A stretch of DNA of 64,000 nucleotides from Lepidurus packardi (Eukaryota > Arthropoda > Branchiopoda > Notostraca > Triopsidae). Position numbers and translations under genes: made by a program. The stretch lies in the NCBI GenBank assembly GCA_023053545.1, contig JAKZAN010000001.1, forward strand, positions 3,368,565-3,432,564, read 5' to 3'. Position 1 is the stretch's first letter. Each line of letters begins with the position of its first letter. The notes below the pieces were generated by a model, which was not told the DNA's origin, did no database searches, and saw only the letters and a program-made list of their open reading frames with translations. Positions 37,345-49,427 of this stretch are shown one piece after another.

Positions 37345-40300
37345 CTGTTGGAAGGGGGAACGTAAAAAGAAGAAGATATTCTTTAAGTTTGACAGACGAT
37401 AAATGACAGTGAGCGACAGTTATGAATACGATAAGTGCTAAAGCAAAGTGACAGCTAACTGGGGAAGAAACAGTTTTTCTTCGGCTTTCCCTTCTCCGTC
37501 GTTGACTCCCATCCCACCCGAGACTCCCCCCAACCCTGGATCTTTCGAAGCCCTGGCCGTTCTGGTCGTCGTCGGTCGACGCTAAAGACAGACATCGATC
37601 CGGAGACACGGAGGGTGGCCAACTAACAGGGACACCGAGCTCACTCTCTCCCTGAGTTAGTTGACACGAGGGAAGCCATGTTGACAGAGATAACAAGGTT
37701 TCCTTTTCGCTCCCCTTATACACATGCATGGGTGTCCCTCTCATGTTGATGTGTTTTTGGACATTGTTGCATGAGGAAAAAGCCCAAAAAAGGGGGGTAC
37801 ATATTATTGTTAGGAGAAGCTAAGGCACGTTAACCTGACCTACTGGGGTGGAAGGTTATAGGCCGCATTCTGGCACCTTTGGGCGGATGGGGAGTGTAAT
37901 GTGTATAAGTAAGCTGTGTTGGATTGTCATCTCGCGGGTTATGTAAATGTGTGGGTCCTTGCAAAAGCGGAGGATGAAACTACGCGAGACATGATTTCAT
38001 TGAACCGGTTTCCTGGGTGGGGTACTGGGAGCAGGATAATTATGTAATGGCACGCATCCGTGGTGCATAATACTTGGTTAAGGATGCGAGTTATTAAGGG
38101 AAGAGAAGTCCTGAGGAACCTTATAGCCCAAGAAGAGGAGACGAGCGAGAGAGAAGCTTGCTATGGCATTATTGCATTGTTTTACGCCTGACCGGTTTGT
38201 TAACTGCTCCAGTTCCCCCCTTCAAAAACGGACTCGTATACCTGGGATGGACTTCGTAATTAATCTGATGGGAGCTTATGCATAATGAATCAACTCGAGC
38301 ATGAAGAAATGACATAAGGAACACGTCCAACCCCGAAGATAACATTCTTGGAAAATTCCAGACGAAGATTCTGGAAAGTAGGGAGTAATTCAAGAGGTGA
38401 GAGTTAGGCCGAGCTCGAGTGGGACCTGTTAAAGACCCTTGTTAAAAACCTGAATACATTGTCCCATAGCTGTCCTAATTGGGTAGGAAAATCTGCTTGG
38501 AGTACCCTAGTTTCAAGTCGAATAGGTTGGTTGCGAGGCTCACCGCGTCGTGCCCTAAGGCCTCCAATCGGAGATAAAGGCCTGATTTGACGATTAGCTC
38601 GGCTCGGCTTCGCTAGAGCTCGTTCTCTCTGAAGTTGTTGCTAGTAACAAGTAGTGTAATAGCATGTTGGATTCAGTTTTAAACTCTGAATGAGAATTTA
38701 TTCATAATATATTAGACGGTTTTTGTTTCTAATCCAAAACTTTCTATTGAACAACCCAAAGTGTATACAGTTGAACTTTGAAATTAAATTGCATGAGGAG
38801 GACCGACGAAGCGTAGGGGGTGAGGAGGCGGCCAGGCACAGGAGCAAAAAAAAAGTTTTGAATTGGGAGTCTAGAAAGCTTCAAAACAATAGCAAAAATC
38901 ATCCTAGCGTGGTAAATTCCAATAAAAGCCTTTGCAACTTCCAACTTCCCTTTTTTTGCTTCCACTAAAGACAGAAATTCCTCAGACGAGACGGAGAAAC
39001 ACAGATATTTGGGGTTTTCAAGTGTACGTTTCCCATTCGTCAGCAAAAAATAAAAATAAGCAAACGAAGATGTGGCGAGTTTTTTTCAAAACGAGCAAAC
39101 GTTGATTCGTCTTGAAGGAACGTTTCGTTTTTGAAAAAAAAGAAGCAAACAAATATTCCTTTCCGGACCAAAGAAAATTGAGACCCGAGACCCTCTCCCG
39201 TCGAGTCGGCGATTTCTATGGAGATACTCCTTGAAAAATTGGATTCATCCGGGCCAAATTCATCCAATGCGATCCATTCTAGGGATCCTGAACAAACATT
39301 TGACCCGGAAACCCCTAACTTTTTCATTTCGGGTTGCGATGTTAACATAAAAAAAGAAGACTCAAGGCACTTGCGTTTCAAAGGCGAATGACTAAGTGAT
39401 AGAAAAATAAAGTTTGGTTGCATTTACCTGTAGCGACATGGACATTGGTATGGGCGGGGCTTCCCGAAGCAGGACTGCAGCTGTATCTGCCGCTGTCCAA
39501 GGCGGTCGCACTGTTGACAGTCAGCCGACTGACGGACGGTGGTCCAGGTTCAAAGCTAACGCTCCGCCCTTCCGACCCTGCAACTGGACTGCCGATACTG
39601 TTGGTACCGTGTGCTCCGCCTCCGACGGTCAACGCTTTCCCATCGTGCCACCATAGCACGTACTGGGGCAGCTGGAGGCTCTGTTAGAACCCAACACACC
39701 ACCATCACCAAAAATTCGAAGAAAGTAAAAAAAAGCGTTGTATATTCTCTTAACGTATTCTTAAGGGATGAAAGGCAAATATTTAGGTTTCAAAGATAGG
39801 AGAAAAGTTTCTGGACAGGAAGGAAAGCTTTTAAAGGAAAAGCACCACTGGAGTTCGTTGATTTGGGGCCGGTTCGGATGAACCTTGTTGTTAAATAATG
39901 CAACTCGTGGCGCAGACGTTAAGTTGCATGGTTTACAAATATAATTTCTGGCGGCACTCCCTGTGGTGCGGTTTCCGCTTGGGGGGACCTCCAGAAGGCA
40001 GAAGAGCCCCGTTTGTCACTGTCCGGAGGACAAATGGTGGAGTGACTTCTGCTTGCCAGTGATGTTTTCTTGCTCCGTGGTTCCGTTTTCGTTTCTCTTC
40101 TCCTTTTCTTTTCTTTTTTTATTATGGGTAAGAACAAAGCCAAAATCAAAAAAGGTAAAAACCTGACTTGGGAGTACAATGAAGGCAAAGAAATGGTTTA
40201 TGTTCTATAGGGAGCCGGTTTTACTATAAGCAGATTTGTTTGTAGGACAAGCATTATTTCTTGGTCACTCTCGTGTCAAAGGAGGTGCCAGTACCATTTT

Positions 40301-43300
40301 TCACCAATGGAAAGGGAAGGAGAATGTTCTTCTGTATCGCTTTCCGCTTGCATGCCTCGCTGTGTAAACGGACATCAGGGAAATCAGGAGCTTGCTCATC
40401 TTCCCGCCTGAAAGCTGTGGCAATGGCAACAGCCAGCGATACGGTTTCTTGGAAAAGAGAAAAAATATTTTCTCTCTTATTTCTTCGAAAAATTCAAGCG
40501 GGTGCCAACCAGGATGCGAATATGGTAAACAGGTTACGCAGCAATAACTGTATATAAGTAGAGCTTTTTTTCATGTGAAAGATGGGATACGAATGGGGAA
40601 ATTTCTATGTCTGTCTGTCCTGAGCGATACGATTTCTATTCACGGAAGCAAAGGCTATAGAAATACTCTACGGTTGCCTCCTGGAAGGTATTATTCTTCA
40701 TTGTCAGTGTGACGCGTGTTACCAAGAAAAAAAAGGAAAGAAAAGACATGGGCTACTAATTGCGCCCCTGCTAGGTACGCTTTTTTAGTAATGTTTCGTT
40801 ATTTCTATGTAAGGAAAAAAATGACTATCGCTTGTAGAAATGTTGCAGCAGAAGACGTCTGATTTCTTTGTTCAGTTAGGAAAATACATTTAGACTACTT
40901 TTGTCTGCGCCGCAAATTTTCGCAGAATTATCCGCAGCCGTGTGTATTTATCCGGCCAAGATGGGAAGAAATGTGGTAATTTTTTGAGTAACTATATGCC
41001 TCGTTGGTTAAATTCGCGGACTTCTTTATTGATTTCTGCAATAATGAGTTTTTTGTTAAGTATAGGAGATATTTTGCAGTGTTTGTAGTTCTGAAGTAAT
41101 TCTGTAGCTGGTGCATTTCCGAAGTAATTCTATACTTCTAAATGATAAATTGAAACAACGACTACATTTATTTGTGTTTGTCTCAAGTTAAACAATAAAA
41201 TGTCGGCAGTAATCTTTATGTCTTCAAGAAGTAAGTCTTTTTGCCCCCCAAATTCTACATAATCTCTCGATTTATTTTCTACAAAACGAAAAATCGATGA
41301 CCATTTTGTTCTTCGCGAAACGTAATACATCTGCTGCTTGGTTTCCGCTAAAGTGAACATGGAAGTAATATTCAGTTCGGACGAAGAAATCTTAACTAAT
41401 GCTATCTGTGGCTAATCAAACTATTGTTTCGAATCAAATGTGGTTACGTCTGTAGTGGGAAACTTTTCAATGGAAGAATTTGAGTTTGAAGTACCCTTGC
41501 TTGATATATGTATCGGTTGAGCGATTTCTTCCAGACGAAAGGGAAGAGCTCCTTCAGATATGGTAAGAAAAAGGGGATACAAATTACCAGTCTTTGGAGC
41601 AGAAAGGGGCGAACTCATTCCCGCGGAACGTCTGACGAATGTCATCTACGTCGTTTCGTAATTCAGGGCTTGTTTGAAAGAGAGAAAGGGGTTACCCTGA
41701 ATTGCCTTCTCTTGATGGAGGCTAAGTGCTGCCTACGCATCTTAGAATTGCGTTTCCGGATCTGTTTTCTTGATTGAGAGTGTTGTCTTAGAGTTCGTCG
41801 GTCTTCGTTTGGGCCTCCAAAAATTAAAAAAATAGAAATCCGTGTGGATTTTTCTCCCTTATAAATTCAACAAACAGGCAAGCATTTTAAAAAAGGCTGT
41901 TATGCAACTGTCATCTTATGTGTACACCAATAACGAGAGAGGGGATGCTGACTTGAAGAGTCATTAGGGAAATGGAATGGTGACAAATGCAGACCTCTTT
42001 TTTCGTTCTCCACTTTCGTTCACACACTTGCCCGGAGTATTTAATTTCTAAAGAAGGTAAACGAAAGGGCTAAAAAAAGGAAGGAGTTCACGAAACGGAA
42101 AATACAAAAGGAAAAAAGACGAGAGTTGAGTCGAGAGAGAGAGAAAGGACAGGAACTGCTAAAAATTCTGCAAAGTCTTAGACGTGATACGTACATTGGT
42201 GACGACACAAGTAAGAGAGAAGGGACTTGAAGCGCCCACGTATACATCGTCCCCTCCAACGAGTACTGCTTGAGGAACTGTCACGCGTAAGTCCACGGAT
42301 TGGGTCGAGACTCCCTTTCGAGTCGATACCTAAGAAAAAAAGAGAGAAGGGAGGAGAAAGAAAAAGACCGTCAAGAAAATCTTTTCGATTTCAAACTAGA
42401 GCCGCGCTTCGCAAATTGCGTAACATCGTCGTCGTCCTCTATTTTTCGACGTTACCCTTCTTTTTGTAAACTTCGAGACATGAGACCATTGTCGGTGTTA
42501 AAGCAAAGGAGACCTTTTTCCAAGGGACAGTTCTCTTTCGAGGTTTCCATCATGGTTGGCGGAAAACTTTGTTTCGTCGTGTTCTTGTACCAGCAGGACA
42601 GGAGAGAAAAGATGTATGATCCCCAAGAAGAGGCCCCACAGAGGGTCTGGATCTGGCACTGAAGAGCTCCGTTGGGTCTCGGGTGTACAGAATAACGTGG
42701 AGGTTTTGGAGTTGTCCTTGCTTATAGTCATAGGAAGTCGAGAAGACGAAAGAAGGAGCGGGAGACACAACCACCCATACAAGCAAGGCTGGATCAATAA
42801 CAGGCAAAAGCTAAGACCAAGCTTTCTGGCGGGTTAAGAAGATCTCTCGACAGAAGATTTTCTTGCCAGCTTTCTTTTTACAAACTTCATAGAGTGCCAC
42901 CTCGTTTACGTGTTTATGGAGGGTCCATTTATGTCCATTTCCGTACCGTTGGTGCCCATCCGCTTGCTAAGGTTTGCTTAAATGTTTAGACTTGGATTGA
43001 GGTAGATATGTATTCAAGTAATACTTTTAATAAGGGGAATAAAGTGAAAGGTTTTTCGGTTGGGTAGCTTGTTACAGGCCCTGGAAAATGGGTGAAAAAG
43101 AAATCCCTAGCTGGAAGGAGACAAGGGTCTAGAGAACATCGCTTGTTATGGGTCTTCACATACACACACGGATATAATTGGGGGATTGTTGTTACCTGAC
43201 AATCGTAGAGCCCTTCGTCCTCCTTTCGAATAAATTTAATGAACAGCGTCCAGGACTCCGACTCGGACTGTGGAGCGATCCGAACACGCTCGTCACGCGA

Positions 43301-46300
43301 GTAGACTTGTGAGTCGGCCGCTAAGATGTGCCAATCACGACGCCTCACCCAGGATACCTATTTAGGGGTAAACCGAAAAAGGAAAGGAGAAAGAAAAACG
43401 TTAGCAAGGTAGCGTTGGTCGTAACTTAATTGCTTAGTTCATTTCGGTTAGCTAGTTAGGCTCTTGTCGCCTTTGGGTAAAGTCCTGGGGCTGGTGGTGG
43501 GTGAGTTGAAAGAACTGCCTCCTTTTGCGACCGCTTTGCCTTTAGGACATACACGTGTTCAGAACTGGATCGGGCTTTGGTCTACGGCAGGGGTCTTTTG
43601 AAACGTACGAGGTAGTCTATGCTCTTCTATTGTTCGAACGTTTGAATTGTTTTCTGCAAGCTTTTTGTGTAGACTTGTTTTGACGTCACGGGGCCTTGAG
43701 TCTTGACTGAGACTGATTCATCTTGGGTCAGTTATGTTGCCAGAGGAACAAGGGACCCTCCAGGGCGCTAAGGTTAAACCCATGTATACACCCCACGTCC
43801 CCCAAGTGCTTGAAAGTGTTTGGAAAAGAGCTCACTGTCCTGTATGCTCCAACTGGCTCCAACGTTCGGTTTCAAATTTGCGAAAAATAATGAAGGACAC
43901 CATGAGTTGCGAAGAGCTTTCAGGAACGGAAGAGGGTTTGGAGAAGGGCAGCCAAGGGTAACATAAAACCTTTAACGGAGGCTCGCTATGGTATGTAAAT
44001 GTATGTAAAGTGGTTTGGGTGGTGTCTGGGGTGAAATTAAGAAGTCCTTCTCATTATTCTTTCAGGTGCAACCCAATTTTTTTGTGTTTTGTGAGTGTTG
44101 ATCTTGCAGGCTTCGAAGAGCCGAGGTAAAAGGCGAGGAGTCGGGTAGAAGACGACAAGAAGATCTCGTTAGCCTCTCTATTGATTGCCTGGGCGTTGAC
44201 CGAGTGGCTATTATACATGGAGGACTTGTTCCTGCTCGTGTCTTTGCTTCTCCTCTTATTACGTGCTTGATAAAATATCAACGCTTTTCAACCTACCTCC
44301 CCCTCCCTACCTCCTGTTGAAGCCGTTCTTCCCCTTTCAGGGTCACTCGATGTCTTTTGCGCTCATCCACTCAGTACCAGCTAGTGTGTACTAAGCATGT
44401 CTGTCGCTGTCCTGAAGCCACCCCCTACCTCCCGTGGGACATTTATTCCGACAAGTCCATGCTTGGGTGAGAAAAAACTTACTATACTACCAGAGTATAA
44501 AGGTTTACACAGTATGGTAACAGGGGTATGTTCCAATGTTAAGGTTTTCTGACGACCTTCTCGGTCCCCAGAGTAATATTCAGGTAAAAGGCCAGAAAAT
44601 GAAAGGGTACATTCGCAAACCTCCCAGTGCAGTTCAAAAAAGGTCACGACGGTTTACAAAGCGCGTAATTTAAATCTATTGCTTTAAACTATGAAGCTTA
44701 AAATAAAAGCTTTAAGCTTAAAATAAAAGATGAATGAACTAGGTCAAAGCACAACACGTATACACATTATAGACTATTTCGCGTTACCCAGGTTGCACCA
44801 CGAGGAGGCAGTCTATTTTGCAACCCATACATAGGTGTTTTATAGTATACAGGTTTAACTCCATATACTATAAAATACCCATGTATATTAATGTCTATAT
44901 GTGTTGTTATGACTATTTATGTCTATATACGAGTTATCCATTACATTGGTACTTTGCAACTGTTCCTAAATGTTACTAACTTTTGCAAGTTTAGTATTTT
45001 TCTTAACACTTTCAAATGCGCGCGTTGCCGGTAGGACCCTACGTCAGCCCAAAACTCCCTAGAGTGCCCGAGAGAAAGGTCACCAGTCCCCCGTTTTCGG
45101 AATGTTTTCTTCTCTTCTCGAACCCTTTTTCTAGTAGATTTGGAATGCCTACTTCTGGGGTAGGATGGGCAAGTCTGTGAATCCATCCCTCCTATGTTCC
45201 TTGTTACCCCCACATCCTCTTGAGACCGAGAAAATCGTCTTAATCCCTTTACATTGGAAGATACCCCCTGTCATCATACTGTGTAAACCTTTATACTGTG
45301 TATACTACCTTACGGATTTTATTTTTTCCTCCTCGTTGTAATGCTAAAAATACACGTACTTGGCGGAATCTTCTTTGACTAAACCCTCCGGGATTGAAAT
45401 CCCAGGAACAGAGTTGTTAGTCTGTCAGCCGTCATTTGTTAGGTCCTCCATTTCAAGTTAACTGGTCACATGTTTGCCTGTTGTAAAAGGAGAGCAGCCC
45501 GGTACATGCAAAATGTTCGAAGTTGATGTTGAGCAGTTTATGGACCCAACGCAGACAACAGACACGCAAAGCTGCTACTACTGCTTCTTTTTCTTTTTTC
45601 TAGCCTTCCAAAGTTTTAATAGGTGCGTGTGCAAGCTTTTCCTGAAACTGAGTTAGTCCTGTATGTCCCCTTGTTCTGTAGTGTCATTTGTTTGCCTCGC
45701 TTTACGCCACATCAAGCGATGGACATCGCCGCCGTTAATTTTCTGTACTTGCTCTTCGCCGAAAAGGCGGGGTAGGGGTGCATAGAAGGCGTTTATCATC
45801 GGGTGTTCCATAACGGCCGACCGATTGGGTGACGGGTGGGAAAGTGGAGCTAAAGAGAGTACGTTTTGCGTATTGGGGGGTATGTAAGAGTGAAATCAAT
45901 TGAGACAGGTTTGATGTATAGCGACGTCACAAGACACATGTCAAACAGTAATTGAAGCTTGAATGGTGACAGGAGCGCCAGGTGCTGTCTTTCCCACGCC
46001 TTTACTGCATGTTAAGCAGCTGTTGACATCACTTGACATCTTCTTTGGCGCTCGAGAGGGTTTCCTTTTCATCCGTTAGGTCGTTTTCCTTTTTAATTTC
46101 CTTTTTTTTGTTATTAGATAAAAAGGGATGGGAAGAGAATCGAATATTGTCAACTTTGATGGAATCTTGTTTAGCTTCAACTTAAAAAGGTATTAAATCG
46201 TAAAAAGGGGCGCGACTCACCCCGAACTCTTCACGCTGGGGCACGTGGCAGGGTAAGAAGGCAGTGTCTCCGAGTTGGACGTTGAGGATGGGTGGCATTG

Positions 46301-49300
46301 CTGCCAAGGCGACTGGTACTGGCACTACTGGCGCCGGACTGGCGGTCAAGTCTCCTCCTCGTCGGCCTAAAAAGACAAGCAATAAGGAAGAAAGCTTTAC
46401 TCAGCGAAAGGCCAAAAAACCCCAAAAAAAAAAAAAAAAAAAAAAACCAAAAACGCCAAAACAAAAGTCCTTAATTCTATTTACGTGACCTAAAAAGAAG
46501 CTAAAAAGAATTTAATTGAGCTTGAGACTGTAGGTTTGTTGTTCTTTTCCTCTCTTTTCTTCTTAATAAGCATTATGTTGTTCAGTGTTTTAATGTACCA
46601 GGAGCGTGTCACGAAACATGAGTACAATAGCGATGTTTCAAATTGCGCATGTTGCAACGCTGCTTCATGCAGTGCAGTAAGTGTTTGGCAGTCCCGGCTT
46701 ATGATGCCCTTTTCTTTATAGCTTAACTTTCCCGTCTGCCATCATTTCATCCAGCCATTTTCCTTCCTACTTTAATAGCTCTAAGGGTAAACGCATGTCA
46801 AGGACAACGGAGAAATAGTTGAACGTGAAGGCTAATCAGTATATTTTTTAATCCACCCATTAAACAAGAAGAAAGTTTCTGGAAGGAACCAGGGCGGAAC
46901 ATGCGATGATGGCGACATTGGGGGAGAAGACTAGCCAATCTGTCGTTATAAATGAAAAAAAAGCGTTCGGTCATTGAGGAAAGGTTCTTTGTAAAAGCCT
47001 TGCCTCGTCCTAGGACCGCCTGTTGGGTACCCATTTTGCCACTATTTTCCCCCTCCCAGTACTTAAAAAAAGCTGATGTCCCGGGCCGACATCGTTTGTA
47101 ATCGCTAGGACGTATCCTTCCTAACCCTAAGGACGCGAGGCGACCCAAACTTTTGTGTTCTATGGCAGACACGTCTCAATTTTTCCTACTGCTCGCGAGC
47201 TTTGCCCCCAACAGTTCGGCTAGTTCATGGGGGAAAGGAAAAGTCCGGTGTTTATTCGAGTCTTGTAAGCCAGTAAGCCGTACTATTTATTTCGTTGTTG
47301 GTGGGTTCGCCTGTTCGAATAAGCTAGGACTGTGAGGCCATTCTGGCTACTTTGTACAGGACACAAACATACACACAAAGTTGTCGTTTGGGCTTCGTAG
47401 CGCGACAAAGTGGTTGGGACGTACATAAATTCCCTGGTAGTTTGGGTTTGGTTTATTGAAGCTTTTTGGCGTGTACCGAAAGGGGTAGTAGAATAACAAC
47501 TTCCTGCTCCACAGTTCACGAACTTGGGGCGAACTTTGCTTCGCCAACGTCTGTTCCGCAATCTTACTTGGTCACACTGACGTTGGGTTCGCCCTCTTAC
47601 TTTATGAGACTTAGAGGTTCAGCGAATATGTCGGATGACGGCCGTTGGGGTTAGGAACCGAGTCAACTTGAGAGAACATGAATTTTTTTAACTCTTGGGA
47701 TGATTTAAAAGAACACACATAGGCTCAACGCAAAGAGCATGGCTACGACTTTTCGGAGTACCCTGGACCCGTCCGAGTCGACTAGAACAGCCGTAGTGGA
47801 GCGTTGACGCGTAGCTTGAAGTTCGTCCCCGTCCGTGTGAGTTGTAAGGAAACAGATTTCGTTTATCAAAGACGATAAGACTGCTTATGCAAAAGCGTAA
47901 GATCAAGTTAGCGTCAACGGGAAGAATTTTTGGTACTTTGGAGACGATACAAAAGCTTCACGTCTAGACATGTGATGAGTGGTCGGCTACTTAGAGATCT
48001 GTGAGGAAGGGACTTACTTACATGTTGAAAGGTTCCCAGTTACCTAGCTAATCGCGTAATTTCCTCGACCCGACTCCGACTGTCTTGCCTTATCGACTCT
48101 TTCTACCCGGTTCATTGCTAACTCACCCCACCCTCATAGTTCGCTTTCTCTCCTTGACGTCTTAATTAAATCCCTAGTTGGACTTCTTGAATAAATAAAG
48201 AATTCTTGGAAGCTCCTCTTGGTATCGTATACCCCAAAGTAAGACCCTGGAATGGTCTTACATCAGGGTGGGAGAGAAGGGCATGAGATATGAAGTAGAA
48301 GATGAGACTATTGTTGCGAAAGGAAACGCCGGACTTACTTCAAGATTGTTTTACCTTTTCAATCGTTGTAGCGCACCCACGTGGAACGCGTGCTGATGGT
48401 TTCTACCCTAATGCAATTGGCTGTTCCAAGCAACTTTACTAAAGCTTTCAGAAGTGAAGCCGCAAGGAGACGTTCCAAACCAGTCTTGCTCGCATTTTTA
48501 CCAGACAGAGTAACTCCCCTTCATGTGGTAAAAACAGAAACGACAGTGACACTAGTCACAGTAACGAACTTACCAACGTTCTCCAAGCTCTCTATGCAAC
48601 GCAGGAAAAAGTTGTGTACGTTAATTAAATTCCTTGTCCTGTAAAAATTTTAACAGGGACTACGCGAAGAAGCTCCAAATAATTGATTTGGCTTAGAGAG
48701 AAGAAAGGTAAGAAGACCTAAGCGATTTATGCCCGCTTTTGCGGGTGATTAGCCTCTCTACCCCCCTCCTCTTGTCTCCGTTATTGGTTGTCTTTTACCT
48801 TCCGCTACGTGCTTCCAAGTGTCGGTAGATTAACGCCTGAATCGGGCTGGAAGCCATCGGATTTTCTTTTGGTTATTATTTATATGTCCGAGACAGTCAC
48901 ACGTGGTTCAGCTCCACCCTTTTTTTAGTGTGAGTTTAAAGTGATGGTTTAGCTTGAAGCCACTCTGTGTCCTCGCCTTCACTTCAAGTACAAAGCTCGG
49001 GGGTAAAGAAATATCTAAGGAAACCGATGCCTCGGGGCGTCGAAGAAGAGGGCGTCATGTTACAGAAATTTTTCGCTGGGGAATAAAGGTGTCCGTGTCC
49101 CAATATTGACCTGGGCTGTTCTTTGCCGGGGGCAAAACACTTTAAGGAGTGGTCGGTGTTCTCGCTCTTTCGTGTTCTCTTTCAATTATATGAAAAATAC
49201 CTCGACGACCAAGAGGACAAGTAGCAGTCAAAGCAAATAAAAAAAAGGAAAAGTCCCCTTCGTGGAAAACGAGGAGTATAGACCTCCGCATGTGTTTACA

Positions 49301-49427
49301 AGAATACTAGAATCGATCGTATGGCAACGTTACCTGAATTGTAGGGGGCTAAACTGGATCCCGGGTGCAGCGCCACGATACTGGAGGCTAACGTGAAGAG
49401 CAGCGAGCCGCAGAACGCGAGCATCAT
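37178..49427 (-). CDS. dpr: Dpr-family two-Ig cell-surface protein, six exons
   Basis: In transcript order the exons are 49427-49334, 46366-46221, 43357-43196, 42329-42195, 39680-39428 and 37344-37178. All have GT-AG borders and matching phases (1,0,0,0,1), giving 957 nt and 318 residues. Residues 1 to about 20 form a signal peptide. Ig1 has Cys71, Trp83 (SWVRRRDWHIL, a Dpr hallmark) and Cys133 (DEGLYDCQ). Ig2 has Cys175, Trp189/190 (WWHDG) and Cys247 (DSGRYSC). A hydrophobic tail ends in SSC-stop and suits a GPI anchor or membrane segment. Dprs bind DIP proteins across synapses and specify neuronal partners; many insect orthologues are annotated zig-8-like. Which of the fly dpr paralogues is closest cannot be judged here. 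The first of two adjacent ATGs is taken as start. Confidence 0.92.
39428..42329 (-). other. dpr exons 4-5: second Ig domain
   Basis: Exon 4 (42329-42195) completes Ig1 and starts Ig2: DLRVTVPQAVLVGGDDVYVG then SLTCVVTN. Exon 5 (39680-39428) gives YVLWWHDGKALTVG to DSGRYSCSPASGSPAHTNVH. The C'-D region is lengthened by a Gly/Ser-rich stretch (residues about 199-227). The 2.5-kb intron between them (39681-42194) shows nothing I can support. Confidence 0.92.
44491..45300. mobile_element. Non-autonomous hAT-like element in a dpr intron
   Basis: The left end is CAGAGTATAAAGGTTTACAC and the inverted right end CACAGTATAAAGGTTTACAC. The inverted repeats continue with modest divergence for about 110-120 bp (CAGGGG, TTCCAATGT and TTCTCGGTC blocks in both). 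Perfect 8-bp direct repeats TATACTAC flank it at 44483-44490 and 45301-45308. CAG-type termini plus an 8-bp duplication are the hAT signature. The interior encodes no recognisable transposase. Confidence 0.88.
44827..44886. repeat. Central hairpin of the hAT-like element
   Basis: Arms of 23 bp (44827-44849 and 44864-44886) pair with two mismatches around a 14-nt loop, near the middle of the element. It may be a nested palindrome or part of the element's own structure. Confidence 0.75.
46367..49333 (-). other. dpr intron 1 (coding), 3 kb
   Basis: Contains a 23-nt poly-A run on the plus strand (46424-46446), which is poly-T in the transcript upstream of the exon 2 acceptor. The rest is unique DNA with short spurious ORFs. 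Nothing else is supported. Confidence 0.6.
49334..49427 (-). other. dpr exon 1: signal peptide
   Basis: Encodes MMLAFCGSLLFTLASSIVAL followed by HPGSS, a standard signal peptide. It ends in phase 1 at TCAG|GTAACG. Just 5' of the ATG pair is CGTTGCAG|GACA, an acceptor-like sequence, so the start codon is probably in a second exon with at least one untranslated exon upstream. Confidence 0.8.

Larger units (their letters stand above)
43196..46366 (-). other. dpr exons 2-3: first Ig domain
   Basis: Exon 2 (46366-46221) gives a Pro/Val/Ala linker, then PPILNVQLGDTAFLPCHVPQ, the A to B strands. Exon 3 (43357-43196) gives VSWVRRRDWHILAAD through EDEGLYDCQ, the C to F strands. The intron between them (43358-46220) falls inside the Ig fold and carries an 810-bp hAT-like element. 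Acceptor TTTTTAG|G of exon 2 is preceded by a long pyrimidine stretch. Confidence 0.92.
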